64,000 nt of DNA from Bradyrhizobium quebecense (GCF_013373795.3 NZ_CP088022.1:868001-932000), one strand, 5' to 3'. Counted from the stretch's first letter, positions 18,140 through 27,790 are shown. A program made the numbers and translations. Notes: generated by a model from the sequence alone, not told the origin.

Positions 18140-19570
18140 CTACGCCACCGCCCGCGGCATGATCAGCTTCTTGTAGAGTGCGCCGTAGCAGGCGGCCGAC
18201 AGGTCCCAGCTGTAGGACTTGGCCATCGCGCTGGCGCGCATGGCGTTGAGGCGATCCTTGGCGCGATAGGCGTCGAAGGCGCGCCTGACGCCGCCGAGGA
18301 AGGATTCCGCCGATGGCTGCGAGAACAGGAAGCCGGTCTCGCCGTCGGCGATGGTCTCCGCAAGCCCGCCGGTCTGGTGGCCGATCGGCAGCGAGCCGAA
18401 GCGCTGCGCATACATCTGGCTGAGGCCGCAGGGCTCGAAGCGCGACGGCATCAGGGTGAAATCGCTGCCGGCGAAGATCCGGCGCGCCTGCGCGTCGTTG
18501 AAGCCGATGATTACGCCGATGGCGTCGGGCCGGCGCCGATGCGCGGCCACAAGTGCGTCCTCGATCGTGGGCTCGCCGCTGCCGGTGACGACGATCTGTC
18601 CGCCGTCCCGGATGATCTGGTCGGCGGCCGACAGCACGAGGTCGACGCCCTTCTGATGCACCAGCCGTGCAACCAGGCCGAAGATCGGTCCACGCGAGAC
18701 CGCAAGCCCGAATTGCCGGCGGACATAGTCGGCGTTGGCCTGCTTGCCCTTCCAGTCGCCGGCGCCGAACGGCTGCGCGAGCTGCGCGCAGTGGCGCGGG
18801 TCCCAGCTCTCGTCGATGCCGTTCAGGATGCCGGTCAGCTGGTCGGCGTCGGAGCGCACGCGCAGCAGGCCCTCCAGCCCGCAGCCGAGCTCCGCGGTCG
18901 TGATCTCCCTCGCATAGGTCGCGCTGACCGTGGTCAGATGCGAGGCGTAGACGAGGCCGCCTTTGAGGAAGGACAGCTTCTCGTAGAACTCCAGCCCGTC
19001 GATGTGGAATGAGCTTTCCGGTGCGCCGATCCGCCGCAGCGAGTCCTTCGGAAACAGGCCCTGATAGGCGAGATTGTGGATGGTCAGGATCGACGGAATC
19101 CGTGCCTCGCGCCATGCGAGGTAGGCGGGTGTGAGCGCGGCCTGCCAGTCGTTGGCGTGAACGAGGTCCGCTGCCCAATTCTTGTCCAGCGTTCCGGCTG
19201 CAAGTTCGGCAGCGGCGGAGGCAAAGCGGCCGAAGCGGATGTCGTTGTCGGGCCAGTCGCGGCCAGACTCGTCGCCATAGGGATTGCCCGGCCGGTCGTA
19301 GAGCTGCGGACACAACAGCACATAGACCGGCAGGCCGTCCTTGGTCGATGCGCGCCCGAGCGTACACGCCGGCATCTCGGCGAGGGCCTCGCATTGTCCA
19401 ACGATTTCAATATGAGTGAACTGTTCGACCACATCCCGGTAGCCGGGAAGCATGATCCTGACGTCGCTCCAGGACCGGAGCGCCCGGGGAAGTGCAGCGG
19501 AAACGGCACCGAGCCCGCCCACGCGGACGAAATCGTCCATCTCGGTCGTGACGAATAAGACCTTCAACAA
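18140..19570 (-). CDS. glgA: Glycogen synthase (GT5, GlgA-like)
   Basis: The 476-residue GT-B protein starts with TTG at 19570 behind GAGGGCGC (MLKVLFVTTEMDDFVRVGGLGAVSAALPRAL). It matches GlgA in length and in the C-terminal nucleotide-sugar motif PSRFEPCGLSQMYAQRFGSLPIGHQTGGLAET. The family transfers glucose from ADP-glucose to growing alpha-1,4-glucan. One oddity: the N-terminal K-x-G-G-L motif, where Lys15 of E. coli GlgA contacts ADP-glucose, reads RVGGL here. It may be a divergent paralogue. glgB, glgC and glgP are not in the window. Confidence 0.82.
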   Translation of the reverse strand: MLKVLFVTTEMDDFVRVGGLGAVSAALPRALRSWSDVRIMLPGYRDVVEQFTHIEIVGQCEALAEMPACTLGRASTKDGLPVYVLLCPQLYDRPGNPYGDESGRDWPDNDIRFGRFASAAAELAAGTLDKNWAADLVHANDWQAALTPAYLAWREARIPSILTIHNLAYQGLFPKDSLRRIGAPESSFHIDGLEFYEKLSFLKGGLVYASHLTTVSATYAREITTAELGCGLEGLLRVRSDADQLTGILNGIDESWDPRHCAQLAQPFGAGDWKGKQANADYVRRQFGLAVSRGPIFGLVARLVHQKGVDLVLSAADQIIRDGGQIVVTGSGEPTIEDALVAAHRRRPDAIGVIIGFNDAQARRIFAGSDFTLMPSRFEPCGLSQMYAQRFGSLPIGHQTGGLAETIADGETGFLFSQPSAESFLGGVRRAFDAYRAKDRLNAMRASAMAKSYSWDLSAACYGALYKKLIMPRAVA

Positions 19571-19722
19571 GCGCCCTCGTTCCAGCCCGTGACAGGGCTA
19601 TGCAAGATCGGGTCCAATCTGCCTTTGAGTAAAATGCAAGACGGCCCGCGGTCCCGGTCTGGACGAGACGCTTTCCTGTCAGGGCGGCTCACTTTAGGGT
19701 CTCGCGACGCCGAACAACGGCA

Positions 19723-20955
19723 ATGACGAAGCTGGAGGAAGCCTTGGCAACGACAATAGCCGCCGACGATGAGGGGAATTTGACACGGAGCTTTGACGGC
19801 CTTCGCGTGCTCGATTTTTCGACCACGATCGCCGGACCTCATTGCACGCGGATGCTCGCCGACATGGGCGCGGAGGTGATCAAGATCGAACCCGCCGAGG
19901 GCGAGACGATGCGGACGCGACCGCCGGTGCGCAACCATTGCTCGACGGCGTTCGGCCAGCTCAATATCGGCAAGAACAGCCTCGTGCTCGACCTGAAGTC
20001 GCCGGCCGGCGTCGAAGCCGTGCGCCGGCTGATCGCGACCGCCGACGTGCTGGTGGAGAATTTCCGCCCCGGCGTGATGCGGCGGCTCAAGCTCGACTAT
20101 GCCTCGATCCGCGACATCAATCCGAAGCTGATCTTCTGCTCGATCTCCGGCTACGGCCAGACCGGCCCGTCGGCGGAATTGCCGGCCTATGCGCCGGTGA
20201 TCCATGCCGCTTCAGGTTACGAGATGGCGCATCTCGCCTACCAACCGGGCCGCAGCCGGCCGGATTATTGCGGCATCTATCACGCCGACGTGTTGACCGG
20301 GGTCTACGCTTTCGGCGCGATCTCGGCGGCGCTCTATCAGCGCGGTGCCAGCGGCAAGGGCCAGCATATCGACGTCTCGATGCTGGAATCGATGCTGAGC
20401 CTGACCCTGAACGAGTTGCAGTGGTCGCAATTCGAGGTGAAGCAAACCCAGCGGCCGATGTTCGGCCCGATCGAAACCACCGACGGCTACGTGATGGTGG
20501 CGATCGCCAGCGAGAAGACGTTCCAGAACCTGATGCAGGTGATCGGCCGGCCCGAATGGGTGTCCGATCCGCGCTTCGCCAAATATTCCGATCGGCGGGA
20601 GAATTGGGCGGATCTGATGGAGGGCGTCGAGGCGTGGTCGCGCGCGGTCAGCACGCAGGCCTGTCTTGCCGCGCTCAATGAATATGGCGTGCCGTCGTCC
20701 GCCTATCGCACCGTGCGCGAGGCGCTCGCCGATCCGCAAATCGCCCATCGCGGTGCACTGGCCGAGGTCGAGGACGGCGGTGGCAGCTTCAAGGTGCTCA
20801 ATCTGCCGTTCCGGATGTCCGGCGCTGCGGTCGGCGCGCGCAAGCGGATGTCGACGCTCGGCGAGCACACACTGTCCTATCTGAAGGAGATCGGGCTCTC
20901 CGACGATCAGATCGCTGGCTTCGCATCGCAACCGGCAAAGACGGCGCGCAGCTAG
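19723..20955 (+). CDS. Class III (CaiB/BaiF) acyl-CoA transferase
   Basis: The protein (410 residues from the ATG) has the family III CoA-transferase fold: LRVLDFSTTIAGPHCTRMLADMGAEVIKIEPAEGE near the N-terminus, VENFRPGVMRRLKLDYASI, and Asp189 in the YHADVLTGVYAFGA segment at the place of the catalytic aspartate. The enzyme moves CoA between two carboxylic acids. No ribosome site precedes the ATG at 19723, but GGAGG precedes an in-frame TTG at 19744, which may be the true start. A peptide-type ABC importer follows 236 bp downstream, perhaps supplying the acid substrate. Confidence 0.88.
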   Translation: MTKLEEALATTIAADDEGNLTRSFDGLRVLDFSTTIAGPHCTRMLADMGAEVIKIEPAEGETMRTRPPVRNHCSTAFGQLNIGKNSLVLDLKSPAGVEAVRRLIATADVLVENFRPGVMRRLKLDYASIRDINPKLIFCSISGYGQTGPSAELPAYAPVIHAASGYEMAHLAYQPGRSRPDYCGIYHADVLTGVYAFGAISAALYQRGASGKGQHIDVSMLESMLSLTLNELQWSQFEVKQTQRPMFGPIETTDGYVMVAIASEKTFQNLMQVIGRPEWVSDPRFAKYSDRRENWADLMEGVEAWSRAVSTQACLAALNEYGVPSSAYRTVREALADPQIAHRGALAEVEDGGGSFKVLNLPFRMSGAAVGARKRMSTLGEHTLSYLKEIGLSDDQIAGFASQPAKTARS

Positions 20956-20956
20956 A

Positions 20957-21060
20957 GCATGATCCGGACCCGGAGGGCCGCGTTGGCGCAAAGGGGATGC
21001 CGGTTTCCCGAAGGATCGTGCTCAAACAGCTAGACGAGATCATGATGCGGGTCCACGTGA
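20957..21060. repeat. Dispersed palindromic repeat (AGCATGATCCGGA type)
   Basis: AGAGCATGATCCGGACCCGG...CCGGTTTCCCGAAGGATCGTGCTC forms an imperfect inverted repeat right after the CoA-transferase stop, followed by a second ATCATGATG segment. Sequences of this look are widespread between genes in Bradyrhizobium and related genera. It separates the CoA-transferase from the ABC operon. Confidence 0.6.
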
Positions 21061-21191
21061 TCGCATCGTGATCTGCCTGCGGCTTTTCATCCGTTTTACG
21101 GTCTTGTCGCGCGCGGCGATTCCGGACAAGCTGCCTCCCAACGTACGACGATCCGGAACACCGGACGTCGCCCATTCGGGAGGGAGCATCG

Positions 21192-22733
21192 ATGAAGCTG
21201 GCCGGGCGCGCGCGCGCAGTTGCGCGCATATTTCTTGTGGCGGGATTAGGTGCAGCGGCGTTCGCTGCACCGGCCGATGCGCAGAAGCAGGGCGGTACGC
21301 TCACCGTCGGCCAGGAGCTGGACATTCCGGGCTTCGACCCGCTCAAGGTCGGCGTCTACGATACATCGGCCAACACTGCGGCAGCCTCGATCTTCGACAC
21401 GTTGATGACGCTCGACGAGAAGGGCGAGCCGAAGCCGAAGCTCGCGCTGTCCTGGGAGCATTCCGAGGACTTCAAGACCTGGACCATCAAGCTGCGGCCC
21501 GGCGTTAAATTCCACGACGGCACGCCGTTCAATGCGCAGGCGGTGAAGGAGAATTTCGACCGCCAGAAGGATCCGGCCAACAAGTGCCGCTGCGCGTTCT
21601 ACATTACCAGCATCAAGAGCGTGGACGTCGTCGATGACCTGACGGTGCGCTACAATTTCAGCGACCCGGCGGTGAACTTCCCGGCGACGCAATCGATCCA
21701 GAGTTCCAACAATGTGATGCAGTCGCCGACCGCGTGGAAGACGAAGGGCGACGATTACAATCGCAACCCGGTCGGTACCGGTCCCTACATCCTGAAATCC
21801 TGGAACGCCGGCGATCGCATGGTGCTGGAGAAGAACCCGGACTATTGGGACAAGGGCAAGCCCTATCTCGATCGCATCATCCTGAAGCCGCTGCCCGACG
21901 CGCAATCGCGTTTCGCCTCGCTGCAATCCGGCGAGGCCGACATCATCTGGGACGACGAGGCCGACGCCGACAACATTATCAAGGCGCGCAAGGACGCGAG
22001 TCTGACCGTGCATACCTATCAAGGCTCGGGGGCCGCAGTCGCCGCCTTCAACACCAAGGTCCCACCTTTCGACGACGTGCGCGTGCGCCAGGCACTGGTG
22101 ATGGCGCTCGACCGCCAGAAGATGTCGCAGGCGATCACCAATGGTCTGGCGCGGCCGGCCAGCAATCCCTATGGCGATGGCTCCTGGGTGAAGTGCAAGG
22201 ATGACGGCGCGTTGCCCTACGATGTCGAGAAGGCCAAGGCGTTGATCAAGGACTACGGCAAGTCGGTCGAGTTCAAGATGCTGGTCACTGCGACGCCGCG
22301 TGGTCGCACCGGCGGTCAGGTGTTGCAACAATTCTGGAAGCGGATCGGCGCCAACATGGAGATCGAGCAGGTCGATCAGGCCACCATCGTGCCGCGTGCC
22401 TTCATGCGCCAGTTCCAGCTGACGCCCTGGCGCATCGTCGACCTCGCCGATCCCGATCCGCAGATGTACGCCAATTTCCATACCGGCAGCCCGGTCGCGC
22501 TGGCAAACTACTCCGATCCGGAGCTCGACCGGCTGCTCGAGCACGCGCGCTCGACCGCTGACGTCGACAAGCGCACCGAAGATTATTGCGCGATCAGCCG
22601 CCTCATCAACAAGGAGGCGATCTGGTTCTGGACCTTCCAGAACACCTACTACGCGATCTCGAGCGCGAAGGTGAAGGGCGTGCCGAAGATGTTCAACGGG
22701 GTGCTCGACGTCTCCTACGCCTGGAAGGAATAG
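21192..22733 (+). CDS. Peptide/nickel-type ABC transporter substrate-binding protein (SBP family 5)
   Basis: The 513-residue protein has a signal peptide (ending about ADA), then the SBP_bac_5 fold: GGTLTVGQELDIPGFDPLK, LSWEHSEDFKTWTIKLRPGVKFHDGTPFNAQAVKENFDRQ and GTGPYILKSWNAGDRMVLEKNPDYW, all hallmark motifs of DppA/OppA-like proteins. GGAGGGAGC precedes the ATG. It binds peptides or other substrates in the periplasm and feeds the permeases encoded 6 bp downstream. Ligand unknown; it is the first gene of a five-gene operon. Confidence 0.93.
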   Translation: MKLAGRARAVARIFLVAGLGAAAFAAPADAQKQGGTLTVGQELDIPGFDPLKVGVYDTSANTAAASIFDTLMTLDEKGEPKPKLALSWEHSEDFKTWTIKLRPGVKFHDGTPFNAQAVKENFDRQKDPANKCRCAFYITSIKSVDVVDDLTVRYNFSDPAVNFPATQSIQSSNNVMQSPTAWKTKGDDYNRNPVGTGPYILKSWNAGDRMVLEKNPDYWDKGKPYLDRIILKPLPDAQSRFASLQSGEADIIWDDEADADNIIKARKDASLTVHTYQGSGAAVAAFNTKVPPFDDVRVRQALVMALDRQKMSQAITNGLARPASNPYGDGSWVKCKDDGALPYDVEKAKALIKDYGKSVEFKMLVTATPRGRTGGQVLQQFWKRIGANMEIEQVDQATIVPRAFMRQFQLTPWRIVDLADPDPQMYANFHTGSPVALANYSDPELDRLLEHARSTADVDKRTEDYCAISRLINKEAIWFWTFQNTYYAISSAKVKGVPKMFNGVLDVSYAWKE

Positions 22734-22739
22734 CGTTTC

Positions 22740-23690
22740 ATGCTGTTCTTCGTCGCGCGCAGGCTCCTCTATCTGGTGCCGGTGCTGATCGCCGTCTCGG
22801 TGCTGACCTTCGTGATCGCGTCGCTGCTGCCGGGCGATCTCGCTTATGTGATCCTCGGCGACCAGGCGACGCCCGAAAATGTCGCGGCGCTGCGTCACGA
22901 CATGGGGCTCGATCAGCCGATCTGGCTGCGCTATCTCGGCTGGCTGTGGCACATCCTGCAGGGCGATTTCGGACGGTCGTTCCGCACCGGGCAGACCGTG
23001 TGGCAGGCGGTCAGCGAGCGCGTGCCGGTCTCGTTCGAGCTGATGATCTTCGCCGAGCTGATCGGGCTTGCGATCGGCGTGCCGCTGGCGATCGCCTGCG
23101 CCGCCAAGGCCGGCGGCGCGTTCGACCGCTTCATGACCGGCTCGGCCTTCGGACTGCTGTCGGTGCCGACCTTCCTGTCCGCGATCCTGCTGATCTATTT
23201 GTTTGCGGTCGAGCTGCGCTGGCTGCCGGCGACCGGCTACGTGCCGTTCACCGAGGACCCGGTCGCCAATCTGCGCTTCATGGTGCTGCCGGCGCTGACG
23301 CTTGGGCTTGCGGAATGGCCGGGCATCATGCGCGTGCTGCGCTCCGACATGATCGCGGCGCTTCAGGAGGACTATATCGCGCTCGCCAAGGCCAAGGGCC
23401 TGAAGCCGTCGCGCATCCTGTTCGTGCACGCGCTGAAGCCGTCGTCGCTGACGCTCGTCACCATCACCGGCATCAATATCGGCCGCCTGATCGGCGGCGC
23501 CGTGATCGTCGAGACGATCTTCGCCTTGCCCGGGATCGGCCGTCTCCTGGTCGGCGCGATCTATACCCGCGACCTCATCATCCTGCAGGGCGTGGTGCTG
23601 CTGGTCGCGGCGGGCTTCGTGATCATGAACTTCATCGTCGACTTGCTTTACGCCGTGCTCGACCCGAGGATCCGCCATGGCCACGCTTGA
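22740..23690 (+). CDS. Peptide/nickel-type ABC transporter permease, DppB-like
   Basis: The 316-residue membrane protein has the family start RRLLYLVPVLIAVSVLTFVIASLLPGD and the EAA loop EDYIALAKAKGLKPSRILFVHALKPSSL, followed by the end FVIMNFIVDLLYAVLDPRIRHGHA. It forms one half of the channel with the DppC-like protein and overlaps that gene by 14 bp. Confidence 0.94.
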   Translation: MLFFVARRLLYLVPVLIAVSVLTFVIASLLPGDLAYVILGDQATPENVAALRHDMGLDQPIWLRYLGWLWHILQGDFGRSFRTGQTVWQAVSERVPVSFELMIFAELIGLAIGVPLAIACAAKAGGAFDRFMTGSAFGLLSVPTFLSAILLIYLFAVELRWLPATGYVPFTEDPVANLRFMVLPALTLGLAEWPGIMRVLRSDMIAALQEDYIALAKAKGLKPSRILFVHALKPSSLTLVTITGINIGRLIGGAVIVETIFALPGIGRLLVGAIYTRDLIILQGVVLLVAAGFVIMNFIVDLLYAVLDPRIRHGHA

Positions 23691-24546
23691 GCTCAGCCTC
23701 GACGAGACCGAAGCGACGCCGGTGCGGCGCAGGCGCGGGCTCGGCATGCTGTTCTGGTGCGCGATCGGCTGGATGGTGCTGGTGTTCGCGGTCGCGATCT
23801 TCGCCGACCTGCTGCCGCTGCCAAGCCCGACCGACATGGACATGCTGGAGCGGCGGGCGCCGGTTTCGGCCGAGCACTGGCTTGGCACCGACGGCCTCGG
23901 CCGGGATGAATTGTCGCGGCTGATCTATGGCGCCCGCATCTCGCTGATCGTCGGCCTCTGCGCACCCATGATCGGTGTCACCATCGGCGGCGCGCTCGGC
24001 ATCCTCGCCGGCTATTTCCGCGGTCGTTTCGAATCCTTCGTGGTCGGCGGCATGGACGTGCTGCTGGCATTCCCGCCGCTGATCCTGGCGCTTGCGGTCA
24101 CCGCCTTTCTCGGCCAGTCGATCTTCAACCTGACCTGCATCCTCGGTGTGCTTGGCATTCCGGCCTTCATGCGGGTGGCACGGGCGTCGACGTTGACGCT
24201 GGCACGGCGCGAATTCGTCATCGCGGCGCAGGCGCTCGGCGCCACGCATGCACGGATCCTGCTGCGCGAGCTGCTGCCCAACGTAATGCTGCCGCTGCTC
24301 GCCTTCTTCCTGCTCGGCGTCGCCGTTACCATCGTGGTCGAGGGCTCGCTGTCCTTCCTCGGCCTCGGCGTGCCGCCGCCGATCTCGAGCTGGGGCAGCA
24401 TGATCGGGGAGGGGCGCGAAAGTCTCGATGTGGCGCCGCAGCTCGCCTTCATTCCGGCGATTGCGATGTTCCTGACCGTGCTCTCCTTCAACCTGATCGG
24501 CGACACCATCCGCGCGCTGACCGACCCGAGGCAAGGTGCGCTATGA
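23677..24546 (+). CDS. Peptide/nickel-type ABC transporter permease, DppC-like
   Basis: The 289-residue permease carries the DppC features: an N-terminal tail, GTDGLGRDELSRLIYGARISLIVG, and the EAA loop ARREFVIAAQALGATHARILLRELLPNVM. It overlaps the previous gene by 14 bp and the next by 4 bp (ATGA), showing translational coupling. It is the second transmembrane subunit of the importer. Confidence 0.94.
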   Translation: MATLELSLDETEATPVRRRRGLGMLFWCAIGWMVLVFAVAIFADLLPLPSPTDMDMLERRAPVSAEHWLGTDGLGRDELSRLIYGARISLIVGLCAPMIGVTIGGALGILAGYFRGRFESFVVGGMDVLLAFPPLILALAVTAFLGQSIFNLTCILGVLGIPAFMRVARASTLTLARREFVIAAQALGATHARILLRELLPNVMLPLLAFFLLGVAVTIVVEGSLSFLGLGVPPPISSWGSMIGEGRESLDVAPQLAFIPAIAMFLTVLSFNLIGDTIRALTDPRQGAL

Positions 24547-25529
24547 GCGGTGCGCTGCTTTCGGTCGAGAACGCGGTGGTCGACCTGCCGACGCCGCGCG
24601 GCAATCTGCGGGCGGTCGATCATGTCGATCTCGCCGTCGGCGCCGGCAGGACGCTCGGCATTGTCGGAGAATCCGGCTGCGGCAAGACCATGCTGTCGCG
24701 GGCCGTCCTGCAACTGCTACCCAAGAAGGCCAAGCTGTCCGGCCGCGTGATGTTCGAAGGGCAGGATCTGACAAAGCTGCCGGCGGAGAAATTGCGCAAG
24801 CTACGCGGCCGCTCGCTCGCCGTCGTGTTCCAGGATCCCATGACCTCGCTCAATCCGGTGCTGACCATCGGCACCCAGCTGATCGAGACCATCCAGGAGC
24901 ATCTCGAGCTCGATCTGGCCCAGGCCAGGCAGCGCAGCATCGAACTGCTGACGGGGGTCGGCATTCCCGCGCCCGAGCAGCGGCTGACGCAATATCCGCA
25001 CCAGCTGTCCGGCGGCATGCGCCAGCGCGTCGCGATCGCGGTAGCGCTGTCCTGCGAGCCGAAGCTCCTGATCGCGGACGAGCCGACCACCGCGCTCGAC
25101 GTCACGATCCAGGCGCAGATCCTGGATCTGCTGGCGCGCGAGCAGCAGCGCCGTCATATGGCGATGATCATCATCACGCATGACCTCGGCGTGGTCGCCG
25201 GCCGCACCGACGAGGTCGCGGTGATGTATGCGGGGCGCGTCGTCGAGCGCGCGCCGACTCTGGCCTTGTTCAAGCAGATGCGGATGCCCTACACCGAGGC
25301 GCTGCTTGCCGCATTGCCGAAGCTCGACGTGCCGCCGCATACGCCGCTACCGGCGATTTCGGGGCGGCCGCCCGATCCGACCCGGCCGCTGAAGGGCTGC
25401 TCGTTCTCACCGCGTTGCCGCTATTCGGCCGGGCGCTGCAGCACGGAGAAGCCACAGCTCAGTCCGGCGGAGACGTTAGAGCATCTCTATGCCTGCTTCC
25501 ATCCGATCGCAGCGGGACGTGGCGCATGA
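24543..25529 (+). CDS. Peptide/nickel-type ABC transporter ATPase, DppD-like
   Basis: The 328-residue ATPase has Walker A GESGCGKT, signature LSGGMRQRVAIA and Walker B LLIADEPTTALD, and the C-terminal oligopeptide-transporter extension with four Cys (GCSFSPRCRYSAGRC...LYACF) that in related ATPases binds a [4Fe-4S] cluster. It overlaps both neighbours by 4 bp. Confidence 0.94.
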   Translation: MSGALLSVENAVVDLPTPRGNLRAVDHVDLAVGAGRTLGIVGESGCGKTMLSRAVLQLLPKKAKLSGRVMFEGQDLTKLPAEKLRKLRGRSLAVVFQDPMTSLNPVLTIGTQLIETIQEHLELDLAQARQRSIELLTGVGIPAPEQRLTQYPHQLSGGMRQRVAIAVALSCEPKLLIADEPTTALDVTIQAQILDLLAREQQRRHMAMIIITHDLGVVAGRTDEVAVMYAGRVVERAPTLALFKQMRMPYTEALLAALPKLDVPPHTPLPAISGRPPDPTRPLKGCSFSPRCRYSAGRCSTEKPQLSPAETLEHLYACFHPIAAGRGA

Positions 25530-26494
25530 TGTTGCAGGCCGTATCCAATCCGCTGATGAAAGTGGAAAACCTCGTCGTCGAATATTCGGTGGGGGGCAAG
25601 ACCATCCATGCCGTCTCCGATGTCAGCCTCGAGATCGCGCACGGCGAGACGCTGGGGCTGGTCGGCGAATCCGGCTGCGGCAAGTCCACGCTCGGCCGCG
25701 CCGTGCTGCAATTGCGCCAGGCGGTCTCCGGCAAGGTGCTGTTCGACGGCCACGACCTCACCACCCTGAAGGGCGAGGCGCTGCGCAAGATGCGCCGGCG
25801 CGTGCAGCTGATCTTTCAGGACCCGATCGCCTCGCTCAATCCGCGGCGGCGGATCGGCGACATCGTCGCCGAGCCGCTGGTGATCGCCGGCATCAAGGAT
25901 CCCGAGGAACGCCGGCGGCGCGTCAGCGAGGCGCTGTCGGCGGTCGGGCTCGACCCCGCGCTGGTGAGCGGGCGCCTGCCGCACGAATTCTCCGGCGGAC
26001 AATGCCAGCGCATCTGCATCGCCCGCTCGCTGGTGCTCAATCCGGAATTCGTGATCTGCGACGAGCCGGTGTCCGCGCTCGATGTCTCGATCCGAGCGCA
26101 GATCCTCAATCTGCTGGAGGAGATGAAGGCACGTTACGGCCTGACCTTGCTGTTCATCGCCCACGACCTCGCCGTGGTAAAGGCGGTCTCGGATCGCGTC
26201 GCGGTGATGTATCTCGGCCGGCTCTGCGAGGTTGGTCCATCGGAGCAACTGTTTGCACAGCCGGCGCATCCTTATACCGCGCTGCTCATCGAAGCGATTC
26301 CGGTGCCCGATCCGGATGTCCGGCCGACCCAGAGCGTGCCGGTCGGCGAGCCGCCGTCGCCGATCGCGCCGCCGTCGGGCTGTCGCTTCCGCACCCGCTG
26401 CCCCCGGGCCGATGCGCGTTGTGCCCGCGAGGTGCCGGAACTGCGTCTGGTTGCGCCCGGCCAGTTCGCGGCTTGCCATCATCCGCTGATCTGA
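25526..26494 (+). CDS. Peptide/nickel-type ABC transporter ATPase, DppF-like
   Basis: The start is placed at the ATG at 25526, which overlaps the previous TGA; a second ATG follows at 25529. The 322-residue ATPase has Walker A GESGCGKST, signature FSGGQCQRICIARSL and Walker B FVICDEPVSALD. The C-terminal Cys motif is GCRFRTRCPRADARC. It is the last gene of the operon and pairs with the DppD-like subunit. Confidence 0.94.
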   Translation: MMLQAVSNPLMKVENLVVEYSVGGKTIHAVSDVSLEIAHGETLGLVGESGCGKSTLGRAVLQLRQAVSGKVLFDGHDLTTLKGEALRKMRRRVQLIFQDPIASLNPRRRIGDIVAEPLVIAGIKDPEERRRRVSEALSAVGLDPALVSGRLPHEFSGGQCQRICIARSLVLNPEFVICDEPVSALDVSIRAQILNLLEEMKARYGLTLLFIAHDLAVVKAVSDRVAVMYLGRLCEVGPSEQLFAQPAHPYTALLIEAIPVPDPDVRPTQSVPVGEPPSPIAPPSGCRFRTRCPRADARCAREVPELRLVAPGQFAACHHPLI

Positions 26495-26636
26495 ATAGTC
26501 ACGCCTCTGAACAGTGACGCGTTGGCATTCGCGCGAGCTGCATGGCGGCTTGCTCGAAAATGGGGTCTTGAGGGTTTGTCCCGGGCGGGCAGGCGTGGCA
26601 AGGTCCGCCTCAAGAACAAGTTTCGGGAGAACAGCG

Positions 26637-27707
26637 ATGAAGAGTTTTCAGGTCGTCGATTTCAACGCCCCCTTGAAAGAGGTCGATCAGTCGACGCCGC
26701 AGCCATCGGGCACGCAGGTGCTGATCAAGGTGAAGGCCGCCGGCGTCTGCCACAGCGATCTGCACATCTGGGAGGGCGGCTATGATCTCGGCCATGGCCG
26801 CAAGCCGCTGTCACTGAAGGACCGCGGCGTCTCGCTGCCGCGCACGATGGGCCATGAGACGGTCGGCGAGATCATCGCCTTCGGGCCGGATGTGAAGGAC
26901 GCCGACAAGGGCGGCCTCAAGGTCGGCGATGTGGCGCTGGCCTATCCCTGGCTCGGCTGCGGCAAATGCCCGACCTGCCTCGGCGGCGACGAGAACATGT
27001 GCGCGATCAAGCCGAATGCGCTCGGCGTCTATTGCGACGGCGGCTATGCCGATCACATGACGGTGCCGCATCCGAAATATCTGCTCAACCTCAAGGGGCT
27101 CGATCCGGTTACGGCTGCGCCTTACGCCTGCTCTGGTGTCACGACCTACAGTGCGCTGAAAAAGGTCGAGAAGGATCTCGACACGCCAATCGTGATCTTC
27201 GGTGCCGGCGGTCTCGGCCTGATGGCGCTCTCGCTGTTGAAGGCGATGGGCGGCAAGGGCGCGATCGTGGTCGATATCGACGCCAGGAAGCGCGCGGCGG
27301 CCGAGGCCGCCGGTGCGCTCGCAACCGTTGACGGCAAGGCGCCCGACGCGCTGGAGCAGCTCATCAAGAAGGCGGGGCAGCCGATCCGCGCCGCGATCGA
27401 CCTGGTCGGCAACGCCCAGACCGCGCAGCTCGGCTTCGACTGCCTGACCAAGGGCGGCAAGCTCGTGATGGTCGGCCTGTTCGGCGGTGGCGCACCCTGG
27501 GCGCTGCCGCTGATCCCGATCAAGGCGGTCACCATCCAGGGCAGCTATGTCGGTAATCTGCGCGAGACGCAGGAGCTGCTCGACCTGGTGCGGACCAAGA
27601 AGATTCCGGCGATCCCGGTCACGCCGATGCCGCTGGCGAAGGCGAACGAGGCGCTGACCAATCTGCAGAAGGGCCAGCTGGTGGGCCGCGCCGTGCTGAC
27701 GCCGTAA
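26637..27707 (+). CDS. Zinc-dependent alcohol dehydrogenase (MDR family)
   Basis: The ATG at 26637 follows GGGAGA; earlier in-frame codons lack conservation. The 356-residue protein has catalytic-zinc residues Cys38 and His73-Glu74 (MGHETVGEI), four structural-zinc Cys (108, 111, 114, 122) in LGCGKCPTCLGGDENMC, and the NAD(P) motif IFGAGGLGLMALSLL. It oxidises alcohols or reduces aldehydes, cofactor choice unproven. It stands alone between the ABC operon and a dehydrogenase gene, with repeat DNA following. Confidence 0.92.
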   Translation: MKSFQVVDFNAPLKEVDQSTPQPSGTQVLIKVKAAGVCHSDLHIWEGGYDLGHGRKPLSLKDRGVSLPRTMGHETVGEIIAFGPDVKDADKGGLKVGDVALAYPWLGCGKCPTCLGGDENMCAIKPNALGVYCDGGYADHMTVPHPKYLLNLKGLDPVTAAPYACSGVTTYSALKKVEKDLDTPIVIFGAGGLGLMALSLLKAMGGKGAIVVDIDARKRAAAEAAGALATVDGKAPDALEQLIKKAGQPIRAAIDLVGNAQTAQLGFDCLTKGGKLVMVGLFGGGAPWALPLIPIKAVTIQGSYVGNLRETQELLDLVRTKKIPAIPVTPMPLAKANEALTNLQKGQLVGRAVLTP

Positions 27708-27710
27708 TCG

Positions 27711-27790
27711 TCATTGCGAGCGAAGCGAAGCAATCCAGCCCTCCGCTTGCTGAGACATGGATTGCTTCGTCGCTTCGCTCCTCGCAATGA
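27711..27790. repeat. Dispersed inverted repeat, GCAATCC family, copy B
   Basis: The left arm TCATTGCGAGCGAAGCGAAG...CAATCCA is complementary, with two small gaps, to the right arm starting TGGATTGCTTCGTCGC and ending CTCGCAATGA. Copies A (2692) and C (40426) share both arm ends. It lies between two plus-strand genes, 36 bp upstream of the next start codon. Confidence 0.8.

Noticed and set aside
21246..23888. An 880-codon antisense open frame across the peptide-type ABC genes
   Set aside because: It spans two real genes on the other strand, has biased His/Arg/Gln composition and no recognisable domain or ribosome site.
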